Program-made: the position numbers and the translations under genes
In this document: in pieces, positions 42,301 to 51,758 of the stretch
Layout: every line of letters starts with the position of its first letter
Numbering within the stretch: position 1 is the stretch's first letter
Origin: Maribacter polysiphoniae
GTDB lineage: Bacteria; Bacteroidota; Bacteroidia; Flavobacteriales; Flavobacteriaceae
Assembly: GCF_003148665.1 (NCBI RefSeq)
Contig: NZ_QGGQ01000003.1
Location: 372,001-436,000 of the forward strand
Direction of reading: 5' to 3'
Length of the DNA: 64,000 nt
Notes under the pieces: generated by a model
What the model was told of the DNA's origin: nothing
Seen by the model: the letters and a program-made list of their open reading frames with translations, nothing else
Database searches by the model: none

Positions 42301-42438
42301 ATGCAAAGAGTAAATCGAAAAAGAAAAATTAGAGACGAAAAAATCAGGTCATACTGCCGATTTAGAAAACTACCCAGGGAATGTTTTATCTCTAAATCGT
42401 TTCAGACAAGTTGTATTGATTGCGCCCATAACCTTTAA
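42301..42438 (+). CDS. 45-residue basic cysteine-containing microprotein
   Basis: ATG at 42301, TAA at 42436-42438. The first 27 residues are very basic (MQRVNRKRKIRDEKIR; FRKLPRE). The second half carries cysteines at 28, 38 and 41 and a His at 43 (SCIDCAHNL), with one more Cys at 19. The C-x2-C-x-H end could bind zinc. No family is recognised. It lies 79 bp upstream of the cupin gene. Confidence 0.4.
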   Translation: MQRVNRKRKIRDEKIRSYCRFRKLPRECFISKSFQTSCIDCAHNL

Positions 42439-42516
42439 AGTTCAAATAAAGGATTCTTCTGCTATATCTCAACCAGTAATACAAAACTTAAGTATCTTTA
42501 TAAAAACAGGAAGTCC

Positions 42517-42993
42517 ATGAAAAATTTCATTTTCACCCTATTTATACTTTCCCCCTTTTATTTTTATTCCCAGAAATCGGAATATTCCATAGTGTCGTAT
42601 TTGGAAGAAGGTACCAAGGCACCGAATACCCATTATATCGGAGAAGCTTGGCTCAATCCTTTGATTCGCGATGATAAGGACATAGGTTATAATATGACCA
42701 AAGCTACCTTTAGGGCAAACTCAACATTGGATTGGCATAAACATACATCCGACCAGATATTGATAATTGTGGAAGGTGAAGCATATTATCAGGAAAGAGG
42801 CAAAGAACCGGTTATTCTTAAAGTTGGTGATATTATCAAATGTAAAAAAGAGACAGAGCATTGGCACTCCTCTACGAAAGAAAGTTTGGTTACCTATTTA
42901 GCATTATATGGAGGGGAACAGCCGACTATTTGGACTGAAGTATTAAGCCAAGAATATTATGATAAGGTAGCTGAGAAACTAAATGTTAATTGA
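42517..42993 (+). CDS. Exported cupin-domain protein
   Basis: A 158-residue single-domain cupin with a signal peptide (about 1-18, YFYS before QK). Cupin motif 1 is LDWHKHTSDQILIIVEGE with two His at about 74-76, and motif 2 surrounds ILKVGDIIKCKKETEHWH. Related mandelonitrile-lyase-like cupins bind Mn, Zn or Fe. A metal-dependent enzyme or sugar-binding role cannot be decided. TATCTTTA, 7 of 8 of the -7 consensus, is at 42493-42500. It stands alone. Confidence 0.85.
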   Translation: MKNFIFTLFILSPFYFYSQKSEYSIVSYLEEGTKAPNTHYIGEAWLNPLIRDDKDIGYNMTKATFRANSTLDWHKHTSDQILIIVEGEAYYQERGKEPVILKVGDIIKCKKETEHWHSSTKESLVTYLALYGGEQPTIWTEVLSQEYYDKVAEKLNVN

Positions 42994-43059
42994 AACGGTG
43001 AATACCAAAGGGATCAAGATTTAACCATTTTAAAGCCAAAAAGTCTTTGTAAAGATTAA

Positions 43060-43350
43060 AAAAAGGATTGAATCCAATTAATTATTTATAGGATTCACTT
43101 TGATATATCTAATCAGGTCGGTGGTAGCGGAAAATATAAGGAAGGATATCAGTGGTATTCTGATAAACGGGGTTACAATAGGTTTACTATAGGGTATTTT
43201 GCAGCAATGTGCATTATTTGGTACCAAAAAGGATTTTTAATAAGGAAGCAGCAATTGGATATGGAGCCTCCATTAAAGGTGCAGATGGGGGATATGGAAA
43301 TAGTGGTTTATTAAGAGCCAATATGTTGATTTTTTTGTCATATGATTAAT
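43060..43350 (+). pseudogene. Decayed outer-membrane beta-barrel fragment
   Basis: Two plus-strand frames are protein-like in succession: first GKYKEGYQWYSDKRGYNRF and then, after a frame change near 43225, NKEAAIGYGASIKGADGGYG ending in LSYD and TAA (43346-43348). Alternating aromatic and small residues and the aromatic end are barrel-like. No start is found. It is most likely the frame-shifted C-terminus of a lost gene. Confidence 0.4.
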
Positions 43351-43412
43351 GCTTGAAAGGACCAGGAGAAGGTCCAAAATGGGGGGTCAATAATAAAGTG
43401 TGGAAAAGAGTT

Positions 43413-43619
43413 ATGTTGGAAGATGGTTTTTGTTCGGTCAGATATAGCGCAATACTTGGCAATCTCAGGGATAGGGGGTATCTGAGCCACGAAGACGTGG
43501 AGAAACTGTTAAAAGATTATGTTACTGCCCAAAGGGTCATTTTGGCCGCTATCAGTGATGAAAAGGCCAAGATCGTTCAGGAAGCATTGATCGATAATTA
43601 TAATCGGTTGAAGTCCTGA
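43413..43619 (+). CDS. Hypothetical small helical protein
   Basis: The frame is open from a TTG at 43353 (88 residues); the in-frame ATG at 43413 gives 68 residues. Helical and charged (LRDRGYLSHEDVEKLLKDY; ISDEKAKIVQEALIDNYNR). It has no recognised family. It follows a decayed region, so it may itself be the surviving end of a larger gene. Confidence 0.4.
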   Translation: MLEDGFCSVRYSAILGNLRDRGYLSHEDVEKLLKDYVTAQRVILAAISDEKAKIVQEALIDNYNRLKS

Positions 43620-43818
43620 TCAAGGTTCGGGTCATTATTATCAAGGAGTTCATTGGTGACGATGTGATTCGGTATGAGACATATTAAGGTAGGGTGGGGG
43701 TATCGATAACCCAGTTCATGGATTGGGTATACAAACAAGGGATTGATCAGCATGGAAGGAAAGGACCGTTAATTGGGTTCCTTTTGGATCTGTTCAACCA
43801 GCTTTAAAGTTGATTGGA

Positions 43819-44022
43819 ATGAGGAGCAGGTACGAATACACGATTAGGGAACAATCGCAAGGGGAAGCTGTCATCAAGGGGCGAGGAAACTTGGGGGATC
43901 TCCAAGATATTTTGCCAGACGAGATATTCGCCGTCATCACATTGGTTGACGGGACCGATGGCCCTTTGGATATCAAGGTGGATACGGGGAAAACCAGCTA
44001 TGAGATAAAGAAATACAATTGA
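43819..44022 (+). CDS. Hypothetical 67-residue protein or remnant
   Basis: From the ATG at 43819 (a TTG at 43810 is also possible). It is rich in beta-type residues (YEYTIREQSQGEAVIKGRG; GPLDIKVDTGKTSYEIKK). It has no signal and no family. Upstream (about 43718-43804) another short frame reads MDWVYKQGIDQHGRKG and then stops, so this stretch looks like the leftovers of a deleted gene cluster. Confidence 0.35.
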   Translation: MRSRYEYTIREQSQGEAVIKGRGNLGDLQDILPDEIFAVITLVDGTDGPLDIKVDTGKTSYEIKKYN

Positions 44023-44353
44023 AGGAGATCCTTATCGGAAAGATTTTGCATCGGACGAAATTTTGGTGCATTTATCGGATGGGCATTTGATTTCCAAATT
44101 GGGTATGCCCCAGCTATTTTCTATTTACACACCTTATGGGATAGTCCTAACTTAGGGAAATTAAGAAAATCCCTGTAGTAACTAGTACAAATGCCTCTAC
44201 ATTTCGCAAATACTTTTCATTTCAATTAATTCGAAATCTTTGGTAATTGAGATATTTATTACTTCTATTGTTTGAATTATTGGTTTACCTATTTCAGGGC
44301 GTTGTTCCTTGAAATGAAGATTTGAGAATATATATATGTTATTGTTCCAGGTA

Positions 44354-47300
44354 TTAATTGGTAACATTTCCGTTTATATAATCCGATGGGGTCATGTTGA
44401 ATTGTTTTTGGAAATTTCTTCCAAAACTGGTGGGTGAATTATAGCCTACAATATCGGCTACTTCAAAAATTTTATAGTTGCCTGTTTTCAGCAATTCCGC
44501 CGACTTTTTGAGCCTAGTGATGTTGATGAGCTCATTAGGACTTAGGTTTGAAATATCCTTGATTTTACGGTATAAGGTAGATCGACTCATGTGCATAATC
44601 TCGGCTAAGGTTTCTACATTTAAATCCGGGTCGGCCATATGGTTATAAATAATCTCATCTAATTTTTTAATGAAGGTTTCGTCTGTTTTGGTACTGGCGA
44701 TACTTCGAATATGAGCTAATGGGGAGCTGGCATAATGCTCCATTATATGCTTTCTGTTATGAATTAGGTTGGCAGCCTGCACTTTTAAATGTTCCATTGA
44801 AAAGGGTTTGGCTATATAGGCATCAGCTCCTGATTCCAGACCTTCTATTTTAGAATTCAAAGTACTTTTTGCCGTTAAGAGCACTACAGGTATATGGCTT
44901 GTTTCAAGACTAGTCTTTATTTTTTCGCAAAATGTAAAACCATCCATACCTGGCATCATAACATCAGTTATCACCAATTGTATGTTTTCTTCCTTTAATA
45001 TTTCTAATGCAATTTCGGCGTTTACTGCCTTGCGAACAATATAGTTATTCGCAAGGTCTTTGGCTATAAAATCCAGTAGATCTTCATTGTCCTCAACCAA
45101 TAGGATAGCAGATTTATTACCATTTATTATTTCATTTTCCTGCTCCGCATTCCGTTGTTCGCTAATTTTTAGTTTTTTAGTGTTAAATAATTTAAACTCT
45201 TTTTCTTGATGTATCGGCAAACTGAGTACAAAGATGTTTAGTAGGCCATCACTAGTGTCCAGTTTCAAGTTTCCTTTGTGGAGTTCGGTAAGTGATTGAG
45301 CCAATGAAAGGCCAATACCCGTTCCAGGCCTATTTTCATTATCTACACCAGGTATCCTAAAAAAAGGTTCAAATATTCTGTCCCTTAAATAGGTGGGTAT
45401 AAGATTTCCGTCATTTTTTACTGTTAATTCAAAAAAACCTTCATTGCTGTCCAAGGAGATAATAACCTTTCCTGCTGCGTATTTTATGGCATTGTTGAAA
45501 AGATTGCTTAAAATTTTCTTTAATGCCTCAGAATCAACAAAAGCATAAATTTCTTCGTTGCTTAATGTAAGTTCAAAATCAATATTCTTGTCCTTTATTG
45601 CCTGACTAAACCTAGCATGGGTTTTTTTAACAAGGCTCGTAATGTTGGTTTCAACAAAGGTAAGATTCATCCCTTCAAGTTCTGTTTTCCTAAAATCAAG
45701 TAATTGGTTTGCTAGATTCAATAACCGAGAGGTGTTTTTATCCATTATGGATAGGTTTTCCTTTAGTTCAGGTTGGTTGGTGGCTATTTTGAGCAATTTT
45801 TCCAAAGGACTTTTAATGAGTGTTAGTGGAGTGCGTATTTCATGGGAAATATTTGTGAAAAACTCAATTTTTGCTTGATAGATCTCTTTTTCCTTTCTAT
45901 TGTTAAGTTGTTTTATTCTTTGAGTGTTTTCTTTCTTGAGTTTTTGGTCGAACCACTTAAAACTTAAAAAAATCAAAGTAGACACTAAAAAAGTGTATAG
46001 GACATAAGCCAAATTACTTTTCCAAAATACAGGTAATACTTTTATTTTCAATGCAGACGTCTCTTTGCCCCAAACCCCGCTATTATTAATCGATTTCACT
46101 TTAAAACTGTAATTGCCGGCTGCCAATTTGGTGAAATCAACTTTATGGTCCTTGTGTAGATAAGTCCAATCCTTATTAAGACCTTCCATTTTATACCAAT
46201 ATTCAGTATTTTCTGGAGCTGTGTAGCTGAGTGCGGAAAAATTTAAACTAAAGGAAGATTCTGAAGGGTGAAGAGTTAGGTGGTCAAGTAAGGTAATCGA
46301 TTCTTTTATAGGGGAATCGTTTTGGTTCACCCGTACTTCTTGATTATCTATTTGTAATCCAGTAATATGTATTGGGGGACTGAACGAGTTTTTTAAAAAA
46401 TCATTAGGATTGAAACTAATCAACCCGTTGACACAGCCAAAATACATTTTTCCAGTTGGGTCCTTATATGCCGAATTATAGTTGAACTGATCTCCCAAAA
46501 GTCCATTTGCCTTAGTATACGTTTTTTTGGTATCATTTTCCACATTAAATTCCACTAATCCATTTGAGGTTGAAACCCAAAGATTTTTCATATCATCTTC
46601 TAAAATAGAATAGAAAACATTGCTAGGGAAGCCATCTTTGGTGGAGTATTTCCTAAATGTTTTTTTATTTAAATCTAGAAGGTTTAATCCGTTTTCTGTG
46701 GTAACCCAAATATTATTATCGGAATCTTGAAAAATACTGTTGATATGATTGTGTGAAATACCAGTTGTTATTAGTTCGTCATATTTAAAACATCCTTTTT
46801 CTTTGGTTTTGGGATTGTAATAATAAAGCCCATCCCAATAGGTTCCTGCCCAAAGAACACCACTGTTGTCTTCAAGAAAACAAGTGTAATGATGATTTTC
46901 TGGGAAAGCTTCGACAAGATCGAAATGATCCCTTTTTTCATTATAGGTCAATACGCCCTCAGTGGTAATAGCGTATATTTCCTTGGCTGTAGACTCATAT
47001 AGGGCAAAAACAAAATTGCTTCTCAAAGCACCTTCTTTTTCCATATTGTAATGTTTCACCACCTTATTTGTCTTAATATCCAAGATATCAAGACCGTGGT
47101 CAAACATACCTATCCATAAGTAATTGTCAGTTGGTAATAAGGCATGTATATTATGGTAGGATAATATGCCGCCATTTTCTTTTGAAGTAAAATTTGTGAA
47201 TAAACCTGTTTTTGGGTTGTATTTATTGAGACCTGCATCTTCGGTACCTATCCATAAATTGCCATACTTATCGGGTTTTATTTCCCTCACGGCATTGCCG

Positions 47301-48331
47301 TTAATTGAGTTTTGGGAAGGTTTTGGGAAATACTTTTCAAAGGGGGTGTATTGCTTAGGATGATAATCAATACCTCCAAAGAAGGTCCCTGCCCAAATGC
47401 CTCCTTCCTTGTCTACCGTTAAGGAATATACCGCATTATCCGAAATGGCGTAAGGGTTATTGTAATCTTTCCTAAGATTGGTATAACCGTTGCTCCCCAA
47501 ATCATAGATATGAATGCCCGACTCAGTTGCAACCCACAATTCATTTTTTCCACGAAGGGCAAAATCCCTCACATAGAATGAATTCGTTGTAATTGGTGCG
47601 ATGTCCATAATGCGCTTTTCTATAATATCAAAAGCTACTACACCGTGATTCTGGGTGCCAATTAGGATGGTTCTATTGTCGAGATTGAATAATTTATTTA
47701 TTCTAAAGAGTTTTTTGCTGTCAGCGGTAATGTTTAGTATATATTTCTGAAAAGAATTGGTTTCTTTAGAATAATGGAACAGCTCTTCTGGTGAAACTGC
47801 CCAAATTTCATTATCAAGGGTCTTTATCACTGAAATTGCATGAAAAAATCGATCAGGAGAAAATCTTGTTGTTTTGTTTGTTACAACATTATGTTTATTC
47901 AATGTGTTATCTGCGACAAACCAAAGGTTTCCAAAGTCATCATTTTCAATATCTAGAATATTGGCTTTCGTGGTGCCCTCCAATAAATCAAAATTTTCGA
48001 ATCTTTCGTTGTATTTAAACAATCCATTATCGGTGCCGACCCAAATACTATTGTCAAATTCATGTACACATTCGACATAATTACCTTTTAGGCTCTTAGG
48101 GTTATCTGGGTTGTTTTGATAGAGCTTAAAGGTAAATCCATCAAATCTGTTTAACCCATTTTTCGTTCCAAACCACATGAAACCTTTTTTGTCTTGCAAA
48201 GAACTTAGAACGGTATTGTGTGATAACCCGTCTTCCACTTTGTAATGTTTAAAATAGTAATCCTGCCCCCATAGAAGTTGAAATTGTAAATTAAGTAGTA
48301 CGATGCAGATAACTATTTTTCCTGTATTCAT
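44354..48331 (-). CDS. Hybrid two-component system sensor-regulator (HTCS)
   Basis: A 1325-residue one-protein signal system. The signal peptide (about 1-22) is followed by about 14 periplasmic propeller blades (Reg_prop; repeated WFGTKNGLNRFDG-like units) up to about 660, a Y_Y_Y domain (about 690-765, ENTEYWYKMEGLNKDWTYL) and a membrane helix (about 775-795). The cytoplasmic part has HisKA with H about 829 in SHEIRTPLTLIK, HATPase (RPGTGIGLSLAQSL), a receiver (D about 1123 in ITDVMMPGMDGF) and AraC HTHs (TSFGRNFQKQFN). All catalytic motifs are intact. It is divergent from the glycosidase operon, which it should induce on binding an oligosaccharide. Confidence 0.97.
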   Translation of the reverse strand: MNTGKIVICIVLLNLQFQLLWGQDYYFKHYKVEDGLSHNTVLSSLQDKKGFMWFGTKNGLNRFDGFTFKLYQNNPDNPKSLKGNYVECVHEFDNSIWVGTDNGLFKYNERFENFDLLEGTTKANILDIENDDFGNLWFVADNTLNKHNVVTNKTTRFSPDRFFHAISVIKTLDNEIWAVSPEELFHYSKETNSFQKYILNITADSKKLFRINKLFNLDNRTILIGTQNHGVVAFDIIEKRIMDIAPITTNSFYVRDFALRGKNELWVATESGIHIYDLGSNGYTNLRKDYNNPYAISDNAVYSLTVDKEGGIWAGTFFGGIDYHPKQYTPFEKYFPKPSQNSINGNAVREIKPDKYGNLWIGTEDAGLNKYNPKTGLFTNFTSKENGGILSYHNIHALLPTDNYLWIGMFDHGLDILDIKTNKVVKHYNMEKEGALRSNFVFALYESTAKEIYAITTEGVLTYNEKRDHFDLVEAFPENHHYTCFLEDNSGVLWAGTYWDGLYYYNPKTKEKGCFKYDELITTGISHNHINSIFQDSDNNIWVTTENGLNLLDLNKKTFRKYSTKDGFPSNVFYSILEDDMKNLWVSTSNGLVEFNVENDTKKTYTKANGLLGDQFNYNSAYKDPTGKMYFGCVNGLISFNPNDFLKNSFSPPIHITGLQIDNQEVRVNQNDSPIKESITLLDHLTLHPSESSFSLNFSALSYTAPENTEYWYKMEGLNKDWTYLHKDHKVDFTKLAAGNYSFKVKSINNSGVWGKETSALKIKVLPVFWKSNLAYVLYTFLVSTLIFLSFKWFDQKLKKENTQRIKQLNNRKEKEIYQAKIEFFTNISHEIRTPLTLIKSPLEKLLKIATNQPELKENLSIMDKNTSRLLNLANQLLDFRKTELEGMNLTFVETNITSLVKKTHARFSQAIKDKNIDFELTLSNEEIYAFVDSEALKKILSNLFNNAIKYAAGKVIISLDSNEGFFELTVKNDGNLIPTYLRDRIFEPFFRIPGVDNENRPGTGIGLSLAQSLTELHKGNLKLDTSDGLLNIFVLSLPIHQEKEFKLFNTKKLKISEQRNAEQENEIINGNKSAILLVEDNEDLLDFIAKDLANNYIVRKAVNAEIALEILKEENIQLVITDVMMPGMDGFTFCEKIKTSLETSHIPVVLLTAKSTLNSKIEGLESGADAYIAKPFSMEHLKVQAANLIHNRKHIMEHYASSPLAHIRSIASTKTDETFIKKLDEIIYNHMADPDLNVETLAEIMHMSRSTLYRKIKDISNLSPNELINITRLKKSAELLKTGNYKIFEVADIVGYNSPTSFGRNFQKQFNMTPSDYINGNVTN

Positions 48332-48758
48332 AGGTTTTGATGAAAAATTCTATTTGGATGAAATGTAGCTTATAAATCAATAATTATTAAAAAAGACATA
48401 GTTCTAAAATTCACTATGGAAACTTTCAGCAAGAAAGAGGGTTTTATGCCTTGCATATAATTTAAGTTGCTTCTTCACTTTTTTCAGTAAAAGTTGATCA
48501 TTACATTTAAAGAGTGACTGTCAAATACAAAAATAGTGGTTGATCGGAGAATCTTAGAGTAGGTTACCCAACAAATCGTTCCAATATCATAACCATTTGT
48601 TTCAATTATGCTTTTCTAATCGTGAAGAACTGTATTTTGAACTGTTTGTATGAAAAAAAGAGACGGAAAAGTTGATGTAATTGCTATTATATGTATCTCT
48701 TTGATAGAAAAGTAACTTAGTTTCAAAAACTTTATAAACCATCAAAACAACTGTTCAA
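48332..48758. promoter_or_regulatory. Divergent promoter region of the polysaccharide locus
   Basis: 427 bp of AT-rich DNA between the HTCS gene and the GH2 gene, with no coding frame. It should hold the HTCS promoter and an HTCS binding site for the GH2 unit. I see no clean repeat that would define the operator. Confidence 0.45.
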
Positions 48759-50567
48759 ATGAAAAGAATTTTAATTCGCATAACATTCCTTCTTTTTTGT
48801 ATCCCTTTAATGTCACAATGGAAACCGGCTGGAAAGAATATAAAGACGGCATGGGCAGAAAATATAAACCCCAATGAAGTACTTGGCGAATACCCACGTC
48901 CTATTATGGAAAGGGCGCAATGGAAAAATCTAAATGGTCTATGGGACTACGCCATACGTCCTTACGGCGATATGCATCCGACGAAATATGATGGTAAGAT
49001 TCTTGTGCCATTTGCTGTTGAATCCAGTTTGTCTGGTGTAATGAAAGAGGTTGGCGATGAGAATGAACTTTGGTATCGGACTAGTTTTACCGTGCCAGAA
49101 GACTGGAGTGGAAAAAACACTTTATTGCATTTTGGGGCGGTTGACTGGAGAACGGATATCTGGGTCAATGATGTTAAGGTGGGCTCGCATTCTGGGGGGT
49201 ATACTCCTTTTTCTTTTGATATAACGCCTTTTCTTAATAAAGGCCCCCAAAATTTGATTATCAGGGTTTGGGACCCCACTGACGATGGCCCACAGCCTAG
49301 GGGTAAGCAAGTAAATAATCCTGAGGGAATATGGTACACACCGGTGACGGGTATTTGGCAGACCGTTTGGTTGGAGCCTGTACATACCAAGCGTATTGCA
49401 AAAATACGCACTACGCCAGATCTCGATCATAGTGCAGTTAGGATTCTTGCTACTATAGATGAAGCTGTCCATGGTGATATTATCGAAGTAAATGTTTTGG
49501 AAGGCACTAGTATTGTAGCTAACGCCAAGGCTTCGGTCGGTGAGCCTATTGATATTTCATTGAAGAATCCAAAACTTTGGTCTCCAGAATCCCCTTTTTT
49601 ATATGATATTCAGGTTAAACTTATAAGTGCAGGAAAAACGACAGATCAGGTAAAAAGTTATTTTGCCATGCGAAAAATCAGCATGAAAAGAGATGATCTT
49701 GGTGTTATGCGCATGCAATTGAACAATAAGGATTATTTCCAGTTTGGCCCCTTGGATCAAGGGTGGTGGCCTGATGGTCTTTATACCGCCCCAACTGACG
49801 AAGCGCTCAAATATGATATAATTAAGACCAAGGAATTCGGGTTTAATATGATTCGTAAGCATGTAAAAGTTGAGCCTGCCCGATGGTATATGCATTGTGA
49901 TCGCTTAGGGATGCTAGTTTGGCAAGATATGCCGAGTGGTGATCGGTCCAATGGGTGGCAGAATAAAAAATATTTTGATGGCTCGGAGTTAAAACGTTCG
50001 GGAGAATCAGAAAGAATATACAGAAAGGAATGGAAAGAGATTATGGATTATTTATATTCTTACCCGAGCATTGTGGTGTGGGTGCCATTTAATGAAGCTT
50101 GGGGGCAGTTCAAGACCGTTGAGATTACTGAATGGACCAAAAACTATGACCCAAACAGGTTGGTTAACTCTGCAAGTGGGGGGAATCATTTTCAAACTGG
50201 CGATATTTTGGATCTTCACAATTACCCCCAGCCCGATTTGTACTTGTATGACGCAAATAGGGTAACAGTGCTTGGAGAATATGGTGGTATTGGGTTGCCT
50301 TTAGAAGGGCATTTGTGGAAAACGGACAATAATTGGGGCTATGTGAAATTCAAAAATTCAAAAGAAGTTACAGAAGAATATGTAAAGTACGCCATGATGC
50401 TCAAAAAAATGGTCAAGGCTGGTTTTTCGGCAGCTGTTTACACACAGACCACTGATGTTGAAGGTGAAGTAAATGGGTTTATGACCTATGATCGAAAGGT
50501 GGATAAAATGAATATTTCCAAGGTGAAAAAAGTTAACCAAGAAGTAATCAGTGCGTTACAAAATTAA
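48759..50567 (+). CDS. Glycoside hydrolase family 2 enzyme
   Basis: A 602-residue exported GH2 enzyme (beta-galactosidase, glucuronidase or arabinosidase type). The signal peptide (about 1-19) is followed by a jelly-roll sugar-binding domain (about 40-205, RTSFTVPEDWSGKN, HFGAVDWRTDIWVN), an Ig-like domain (about 210-305) and a TIM barrel. The acid/base is E446 in PFNEAWG and the nucleophile E507 in LGEYGG. It is short for GH2 and lacks extra C-terminal domains. The substrate is probably a terminal sugar of an arabinose-containing polymer; beta-galactosidase or alpha-L-arabinopyranosidase activity is possible. Confidence 0.93.
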   Translation: MKRILIRITFLLFCIPLMSQWKPAGKNIKTAWAENINPNEVLGEYPRPIMERAQWKNLNGLWDYAIRPYGDMHPTKYDGKILVPFAVESSLSGVMKEVGDENELWYRTSFTVPEDWSGKNTLLHFGAVDWRTDIWVNDVKVGSHSGGYTPFSFDITPFLNKGPQNLIIRVWDPTDDGPQPRGKQVNNPEGIWYTPVTGIWQTVWLEPVHTKRIAKIRTTPDLDHSAVRILATIDEAVHGDIIEVNVLEGTSIVANAKASVGEPIDISLKNPKLWSPESPFLYDIQVKLISAGKTTDQVKSYFAMRKISMKRDDLGVMRMQLNNKDYFQFGPLDQGWWPDGLYTAPTDEALKYDIIKTKEFGFNMIRKHVKVEPARWYMHCDRLGMLVWQDMPSGDRSNGWQNKKYFDGSELKRSGESERIYRKEWKEIMDYLYSYPSIVVWVPFNEAWGQFKTVEITEWTKNYDPNRLVNSASGGNHFQTGDILDLHNYPQPDLYLYDANRVTVLGEYGGIGLPLEGHLWKTDNNWGYVKFKNSKEVTEEYVKYAMMLKKMVKAGFSAAVYTQTTDVEGEVNGFMTYDRKVDKMNISKVKKVNQEVISALQN

Positions 50568-50584
50568 TTTTTAAATATTTTAAT

Positions 50585-50621
50585 AGACGTCCTTTTTTTA
50601 CAAATAGTAAAAAGGACGTCT
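50585..50621. promoter_or_regulatory. Long perfect hairpin between GH2 and GH43 genes
   Basis: 13-bp perfect arms AGACGTCCTTTTT (50585-50597) and AAAAAGGACGTCT (50609-50621) with an 11-nt loop, 18 bp after the GH2 stop. No T-run follows, so partial termination or mRNA protection fits better than full termination. Confidence 0.6.
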
Positions 50622-50644
50622 TACCCATTTTAAACGCCTAAGAA

Positions 50645-51673
50645 ATGAAACCTATAAAACCCATTTTTCCTTACCTATGTTTTCTGCTTGTCGTTAATGT
50701 GCAATCGCAAATCAAAAGCGCGGATACTACAGAAAACAACAACCCTATTTTTGAAGGCTGGTATGCTGATCCTGAAGGTGTCATATTCGATGACACCTAC
50801 TGGGTATACCCTACTTTCTCCGATGATTATGACAAACAGTTGCATTTTGATGCTTTCTCTTCCAAAGATTTGGTCAATTGGCATAAACACGAGCGTATTC
50901 TAGATACTACTAACATTAAATGGTTGAGACAGGCATTGTGGGCACCTTCGATCATAGAAAAAGAGGATAAATATTTTCTCTTTTTCGGAGCTAATGATAT
51001 CCAACGACCGGGTCGGGATTCTTTTGACCCTAAAAATGATATTAACCATTATGGTGGTATAGGGGTGGCTGTTGCCGATAACCCTGAAGGACCTTTTGAA
51101 GACTATTTGGGTAAACCCTTGATTTCCGATTTTTATAATGATGCCCAACCTATCGACCAGTTTGTTTTCAAGGATATTGAAGGTACTTATTATTTTTTCT
51201 ATGGGGGTTGGAGCCATTGTAATTTGGGGAGGTTGAATGAAAATTTTACAGGATTTATTCCTTGGGATGATGGCAATCTATTTAAAGAAATTACACCTGA
51301 AGGTTATGTAGAAGGCCCCTTTATGTTCGTAAGAAAAGGCATTTATTATTTTATGTGGTCAGAAGGGGGGTGGACGAATGGTAGTTACAAAGTAGCCTAT
51401 GCTATGTCTGATAACGCAATGGGCCCTTATAAAAGAATAGGTACCATATTAGAATCCAAAGAAGGAGACATCGCTACAGGGGCGGGTCATCATTCGGTAA
51501 TCAGAAAGCCAAACACTGACGACTGGATAATGGTTTACCACAGAAGACCCATTCCCAACAAAGATCGTGACCACCGTGTAACTTGTATGGATAAAATGGA
51601 ATTTAATGGGGATGGAACCATAAAGCCCATTAAAATGACTTTTGAAGGGGTAACAGGTACTTCCAAGAAATAA
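50645..51673 (+). CDS. Glycoside hydrolase family 43 enzyme
   Basis: A 342-residue exported five-bladed propeller hydrolase: signal peptide about 1-22, catalytic base Asp in GWYADPEG (about 41), the second Asp in AQPIDQFVF (about 170) and the acid Glu in GYVEGPFMF (about 222). GH43 enzymes remove alpha-L-arabinofuranose or beta-xylose. It lies 77 bp after GH2, across a hairpin. It has no accessory domain. The substrate is inferred from neighbours. Confidence 0.92.
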   Translation: MKPIKPIFPYLCFLLVVNVQSQIKSADTTENNNPIFEGWYADPEGVIFDDTYWVYPTFSDDYDKQLHFDAFSSKDLVNWHKHERILDTTNIKWLRQALWAPSIIEKEDKYFLFFGANDIQRPGRDSFDPKNDINHYGGIGVAVADNPEGPFEDYLGKPLISDFYNDAQPIDQFVFKDIEGTYYFFYGGWSHCNLGRLNENFTGFIPWDDGNLFKEITPEGYVEGPFMFVRKGIYYFMWSEGGWTNGSYKVAYAMSDNAMGPYKRIGTILESKEGDIATGAGHHSVIRKPNTDDWIMVYHRRPIPNKDRDHRVTCMDKMEFNGDGTIKPIKMTFEGVTGTSKK

Positions 51674-51758
51674 AAACCAAAGGAAGTTATTATGTTTCCG
51701 ATGGCCAGTTTACGAATGGTGGATCACTAGAACTCCAAACAAATCATAAATAATTAAA

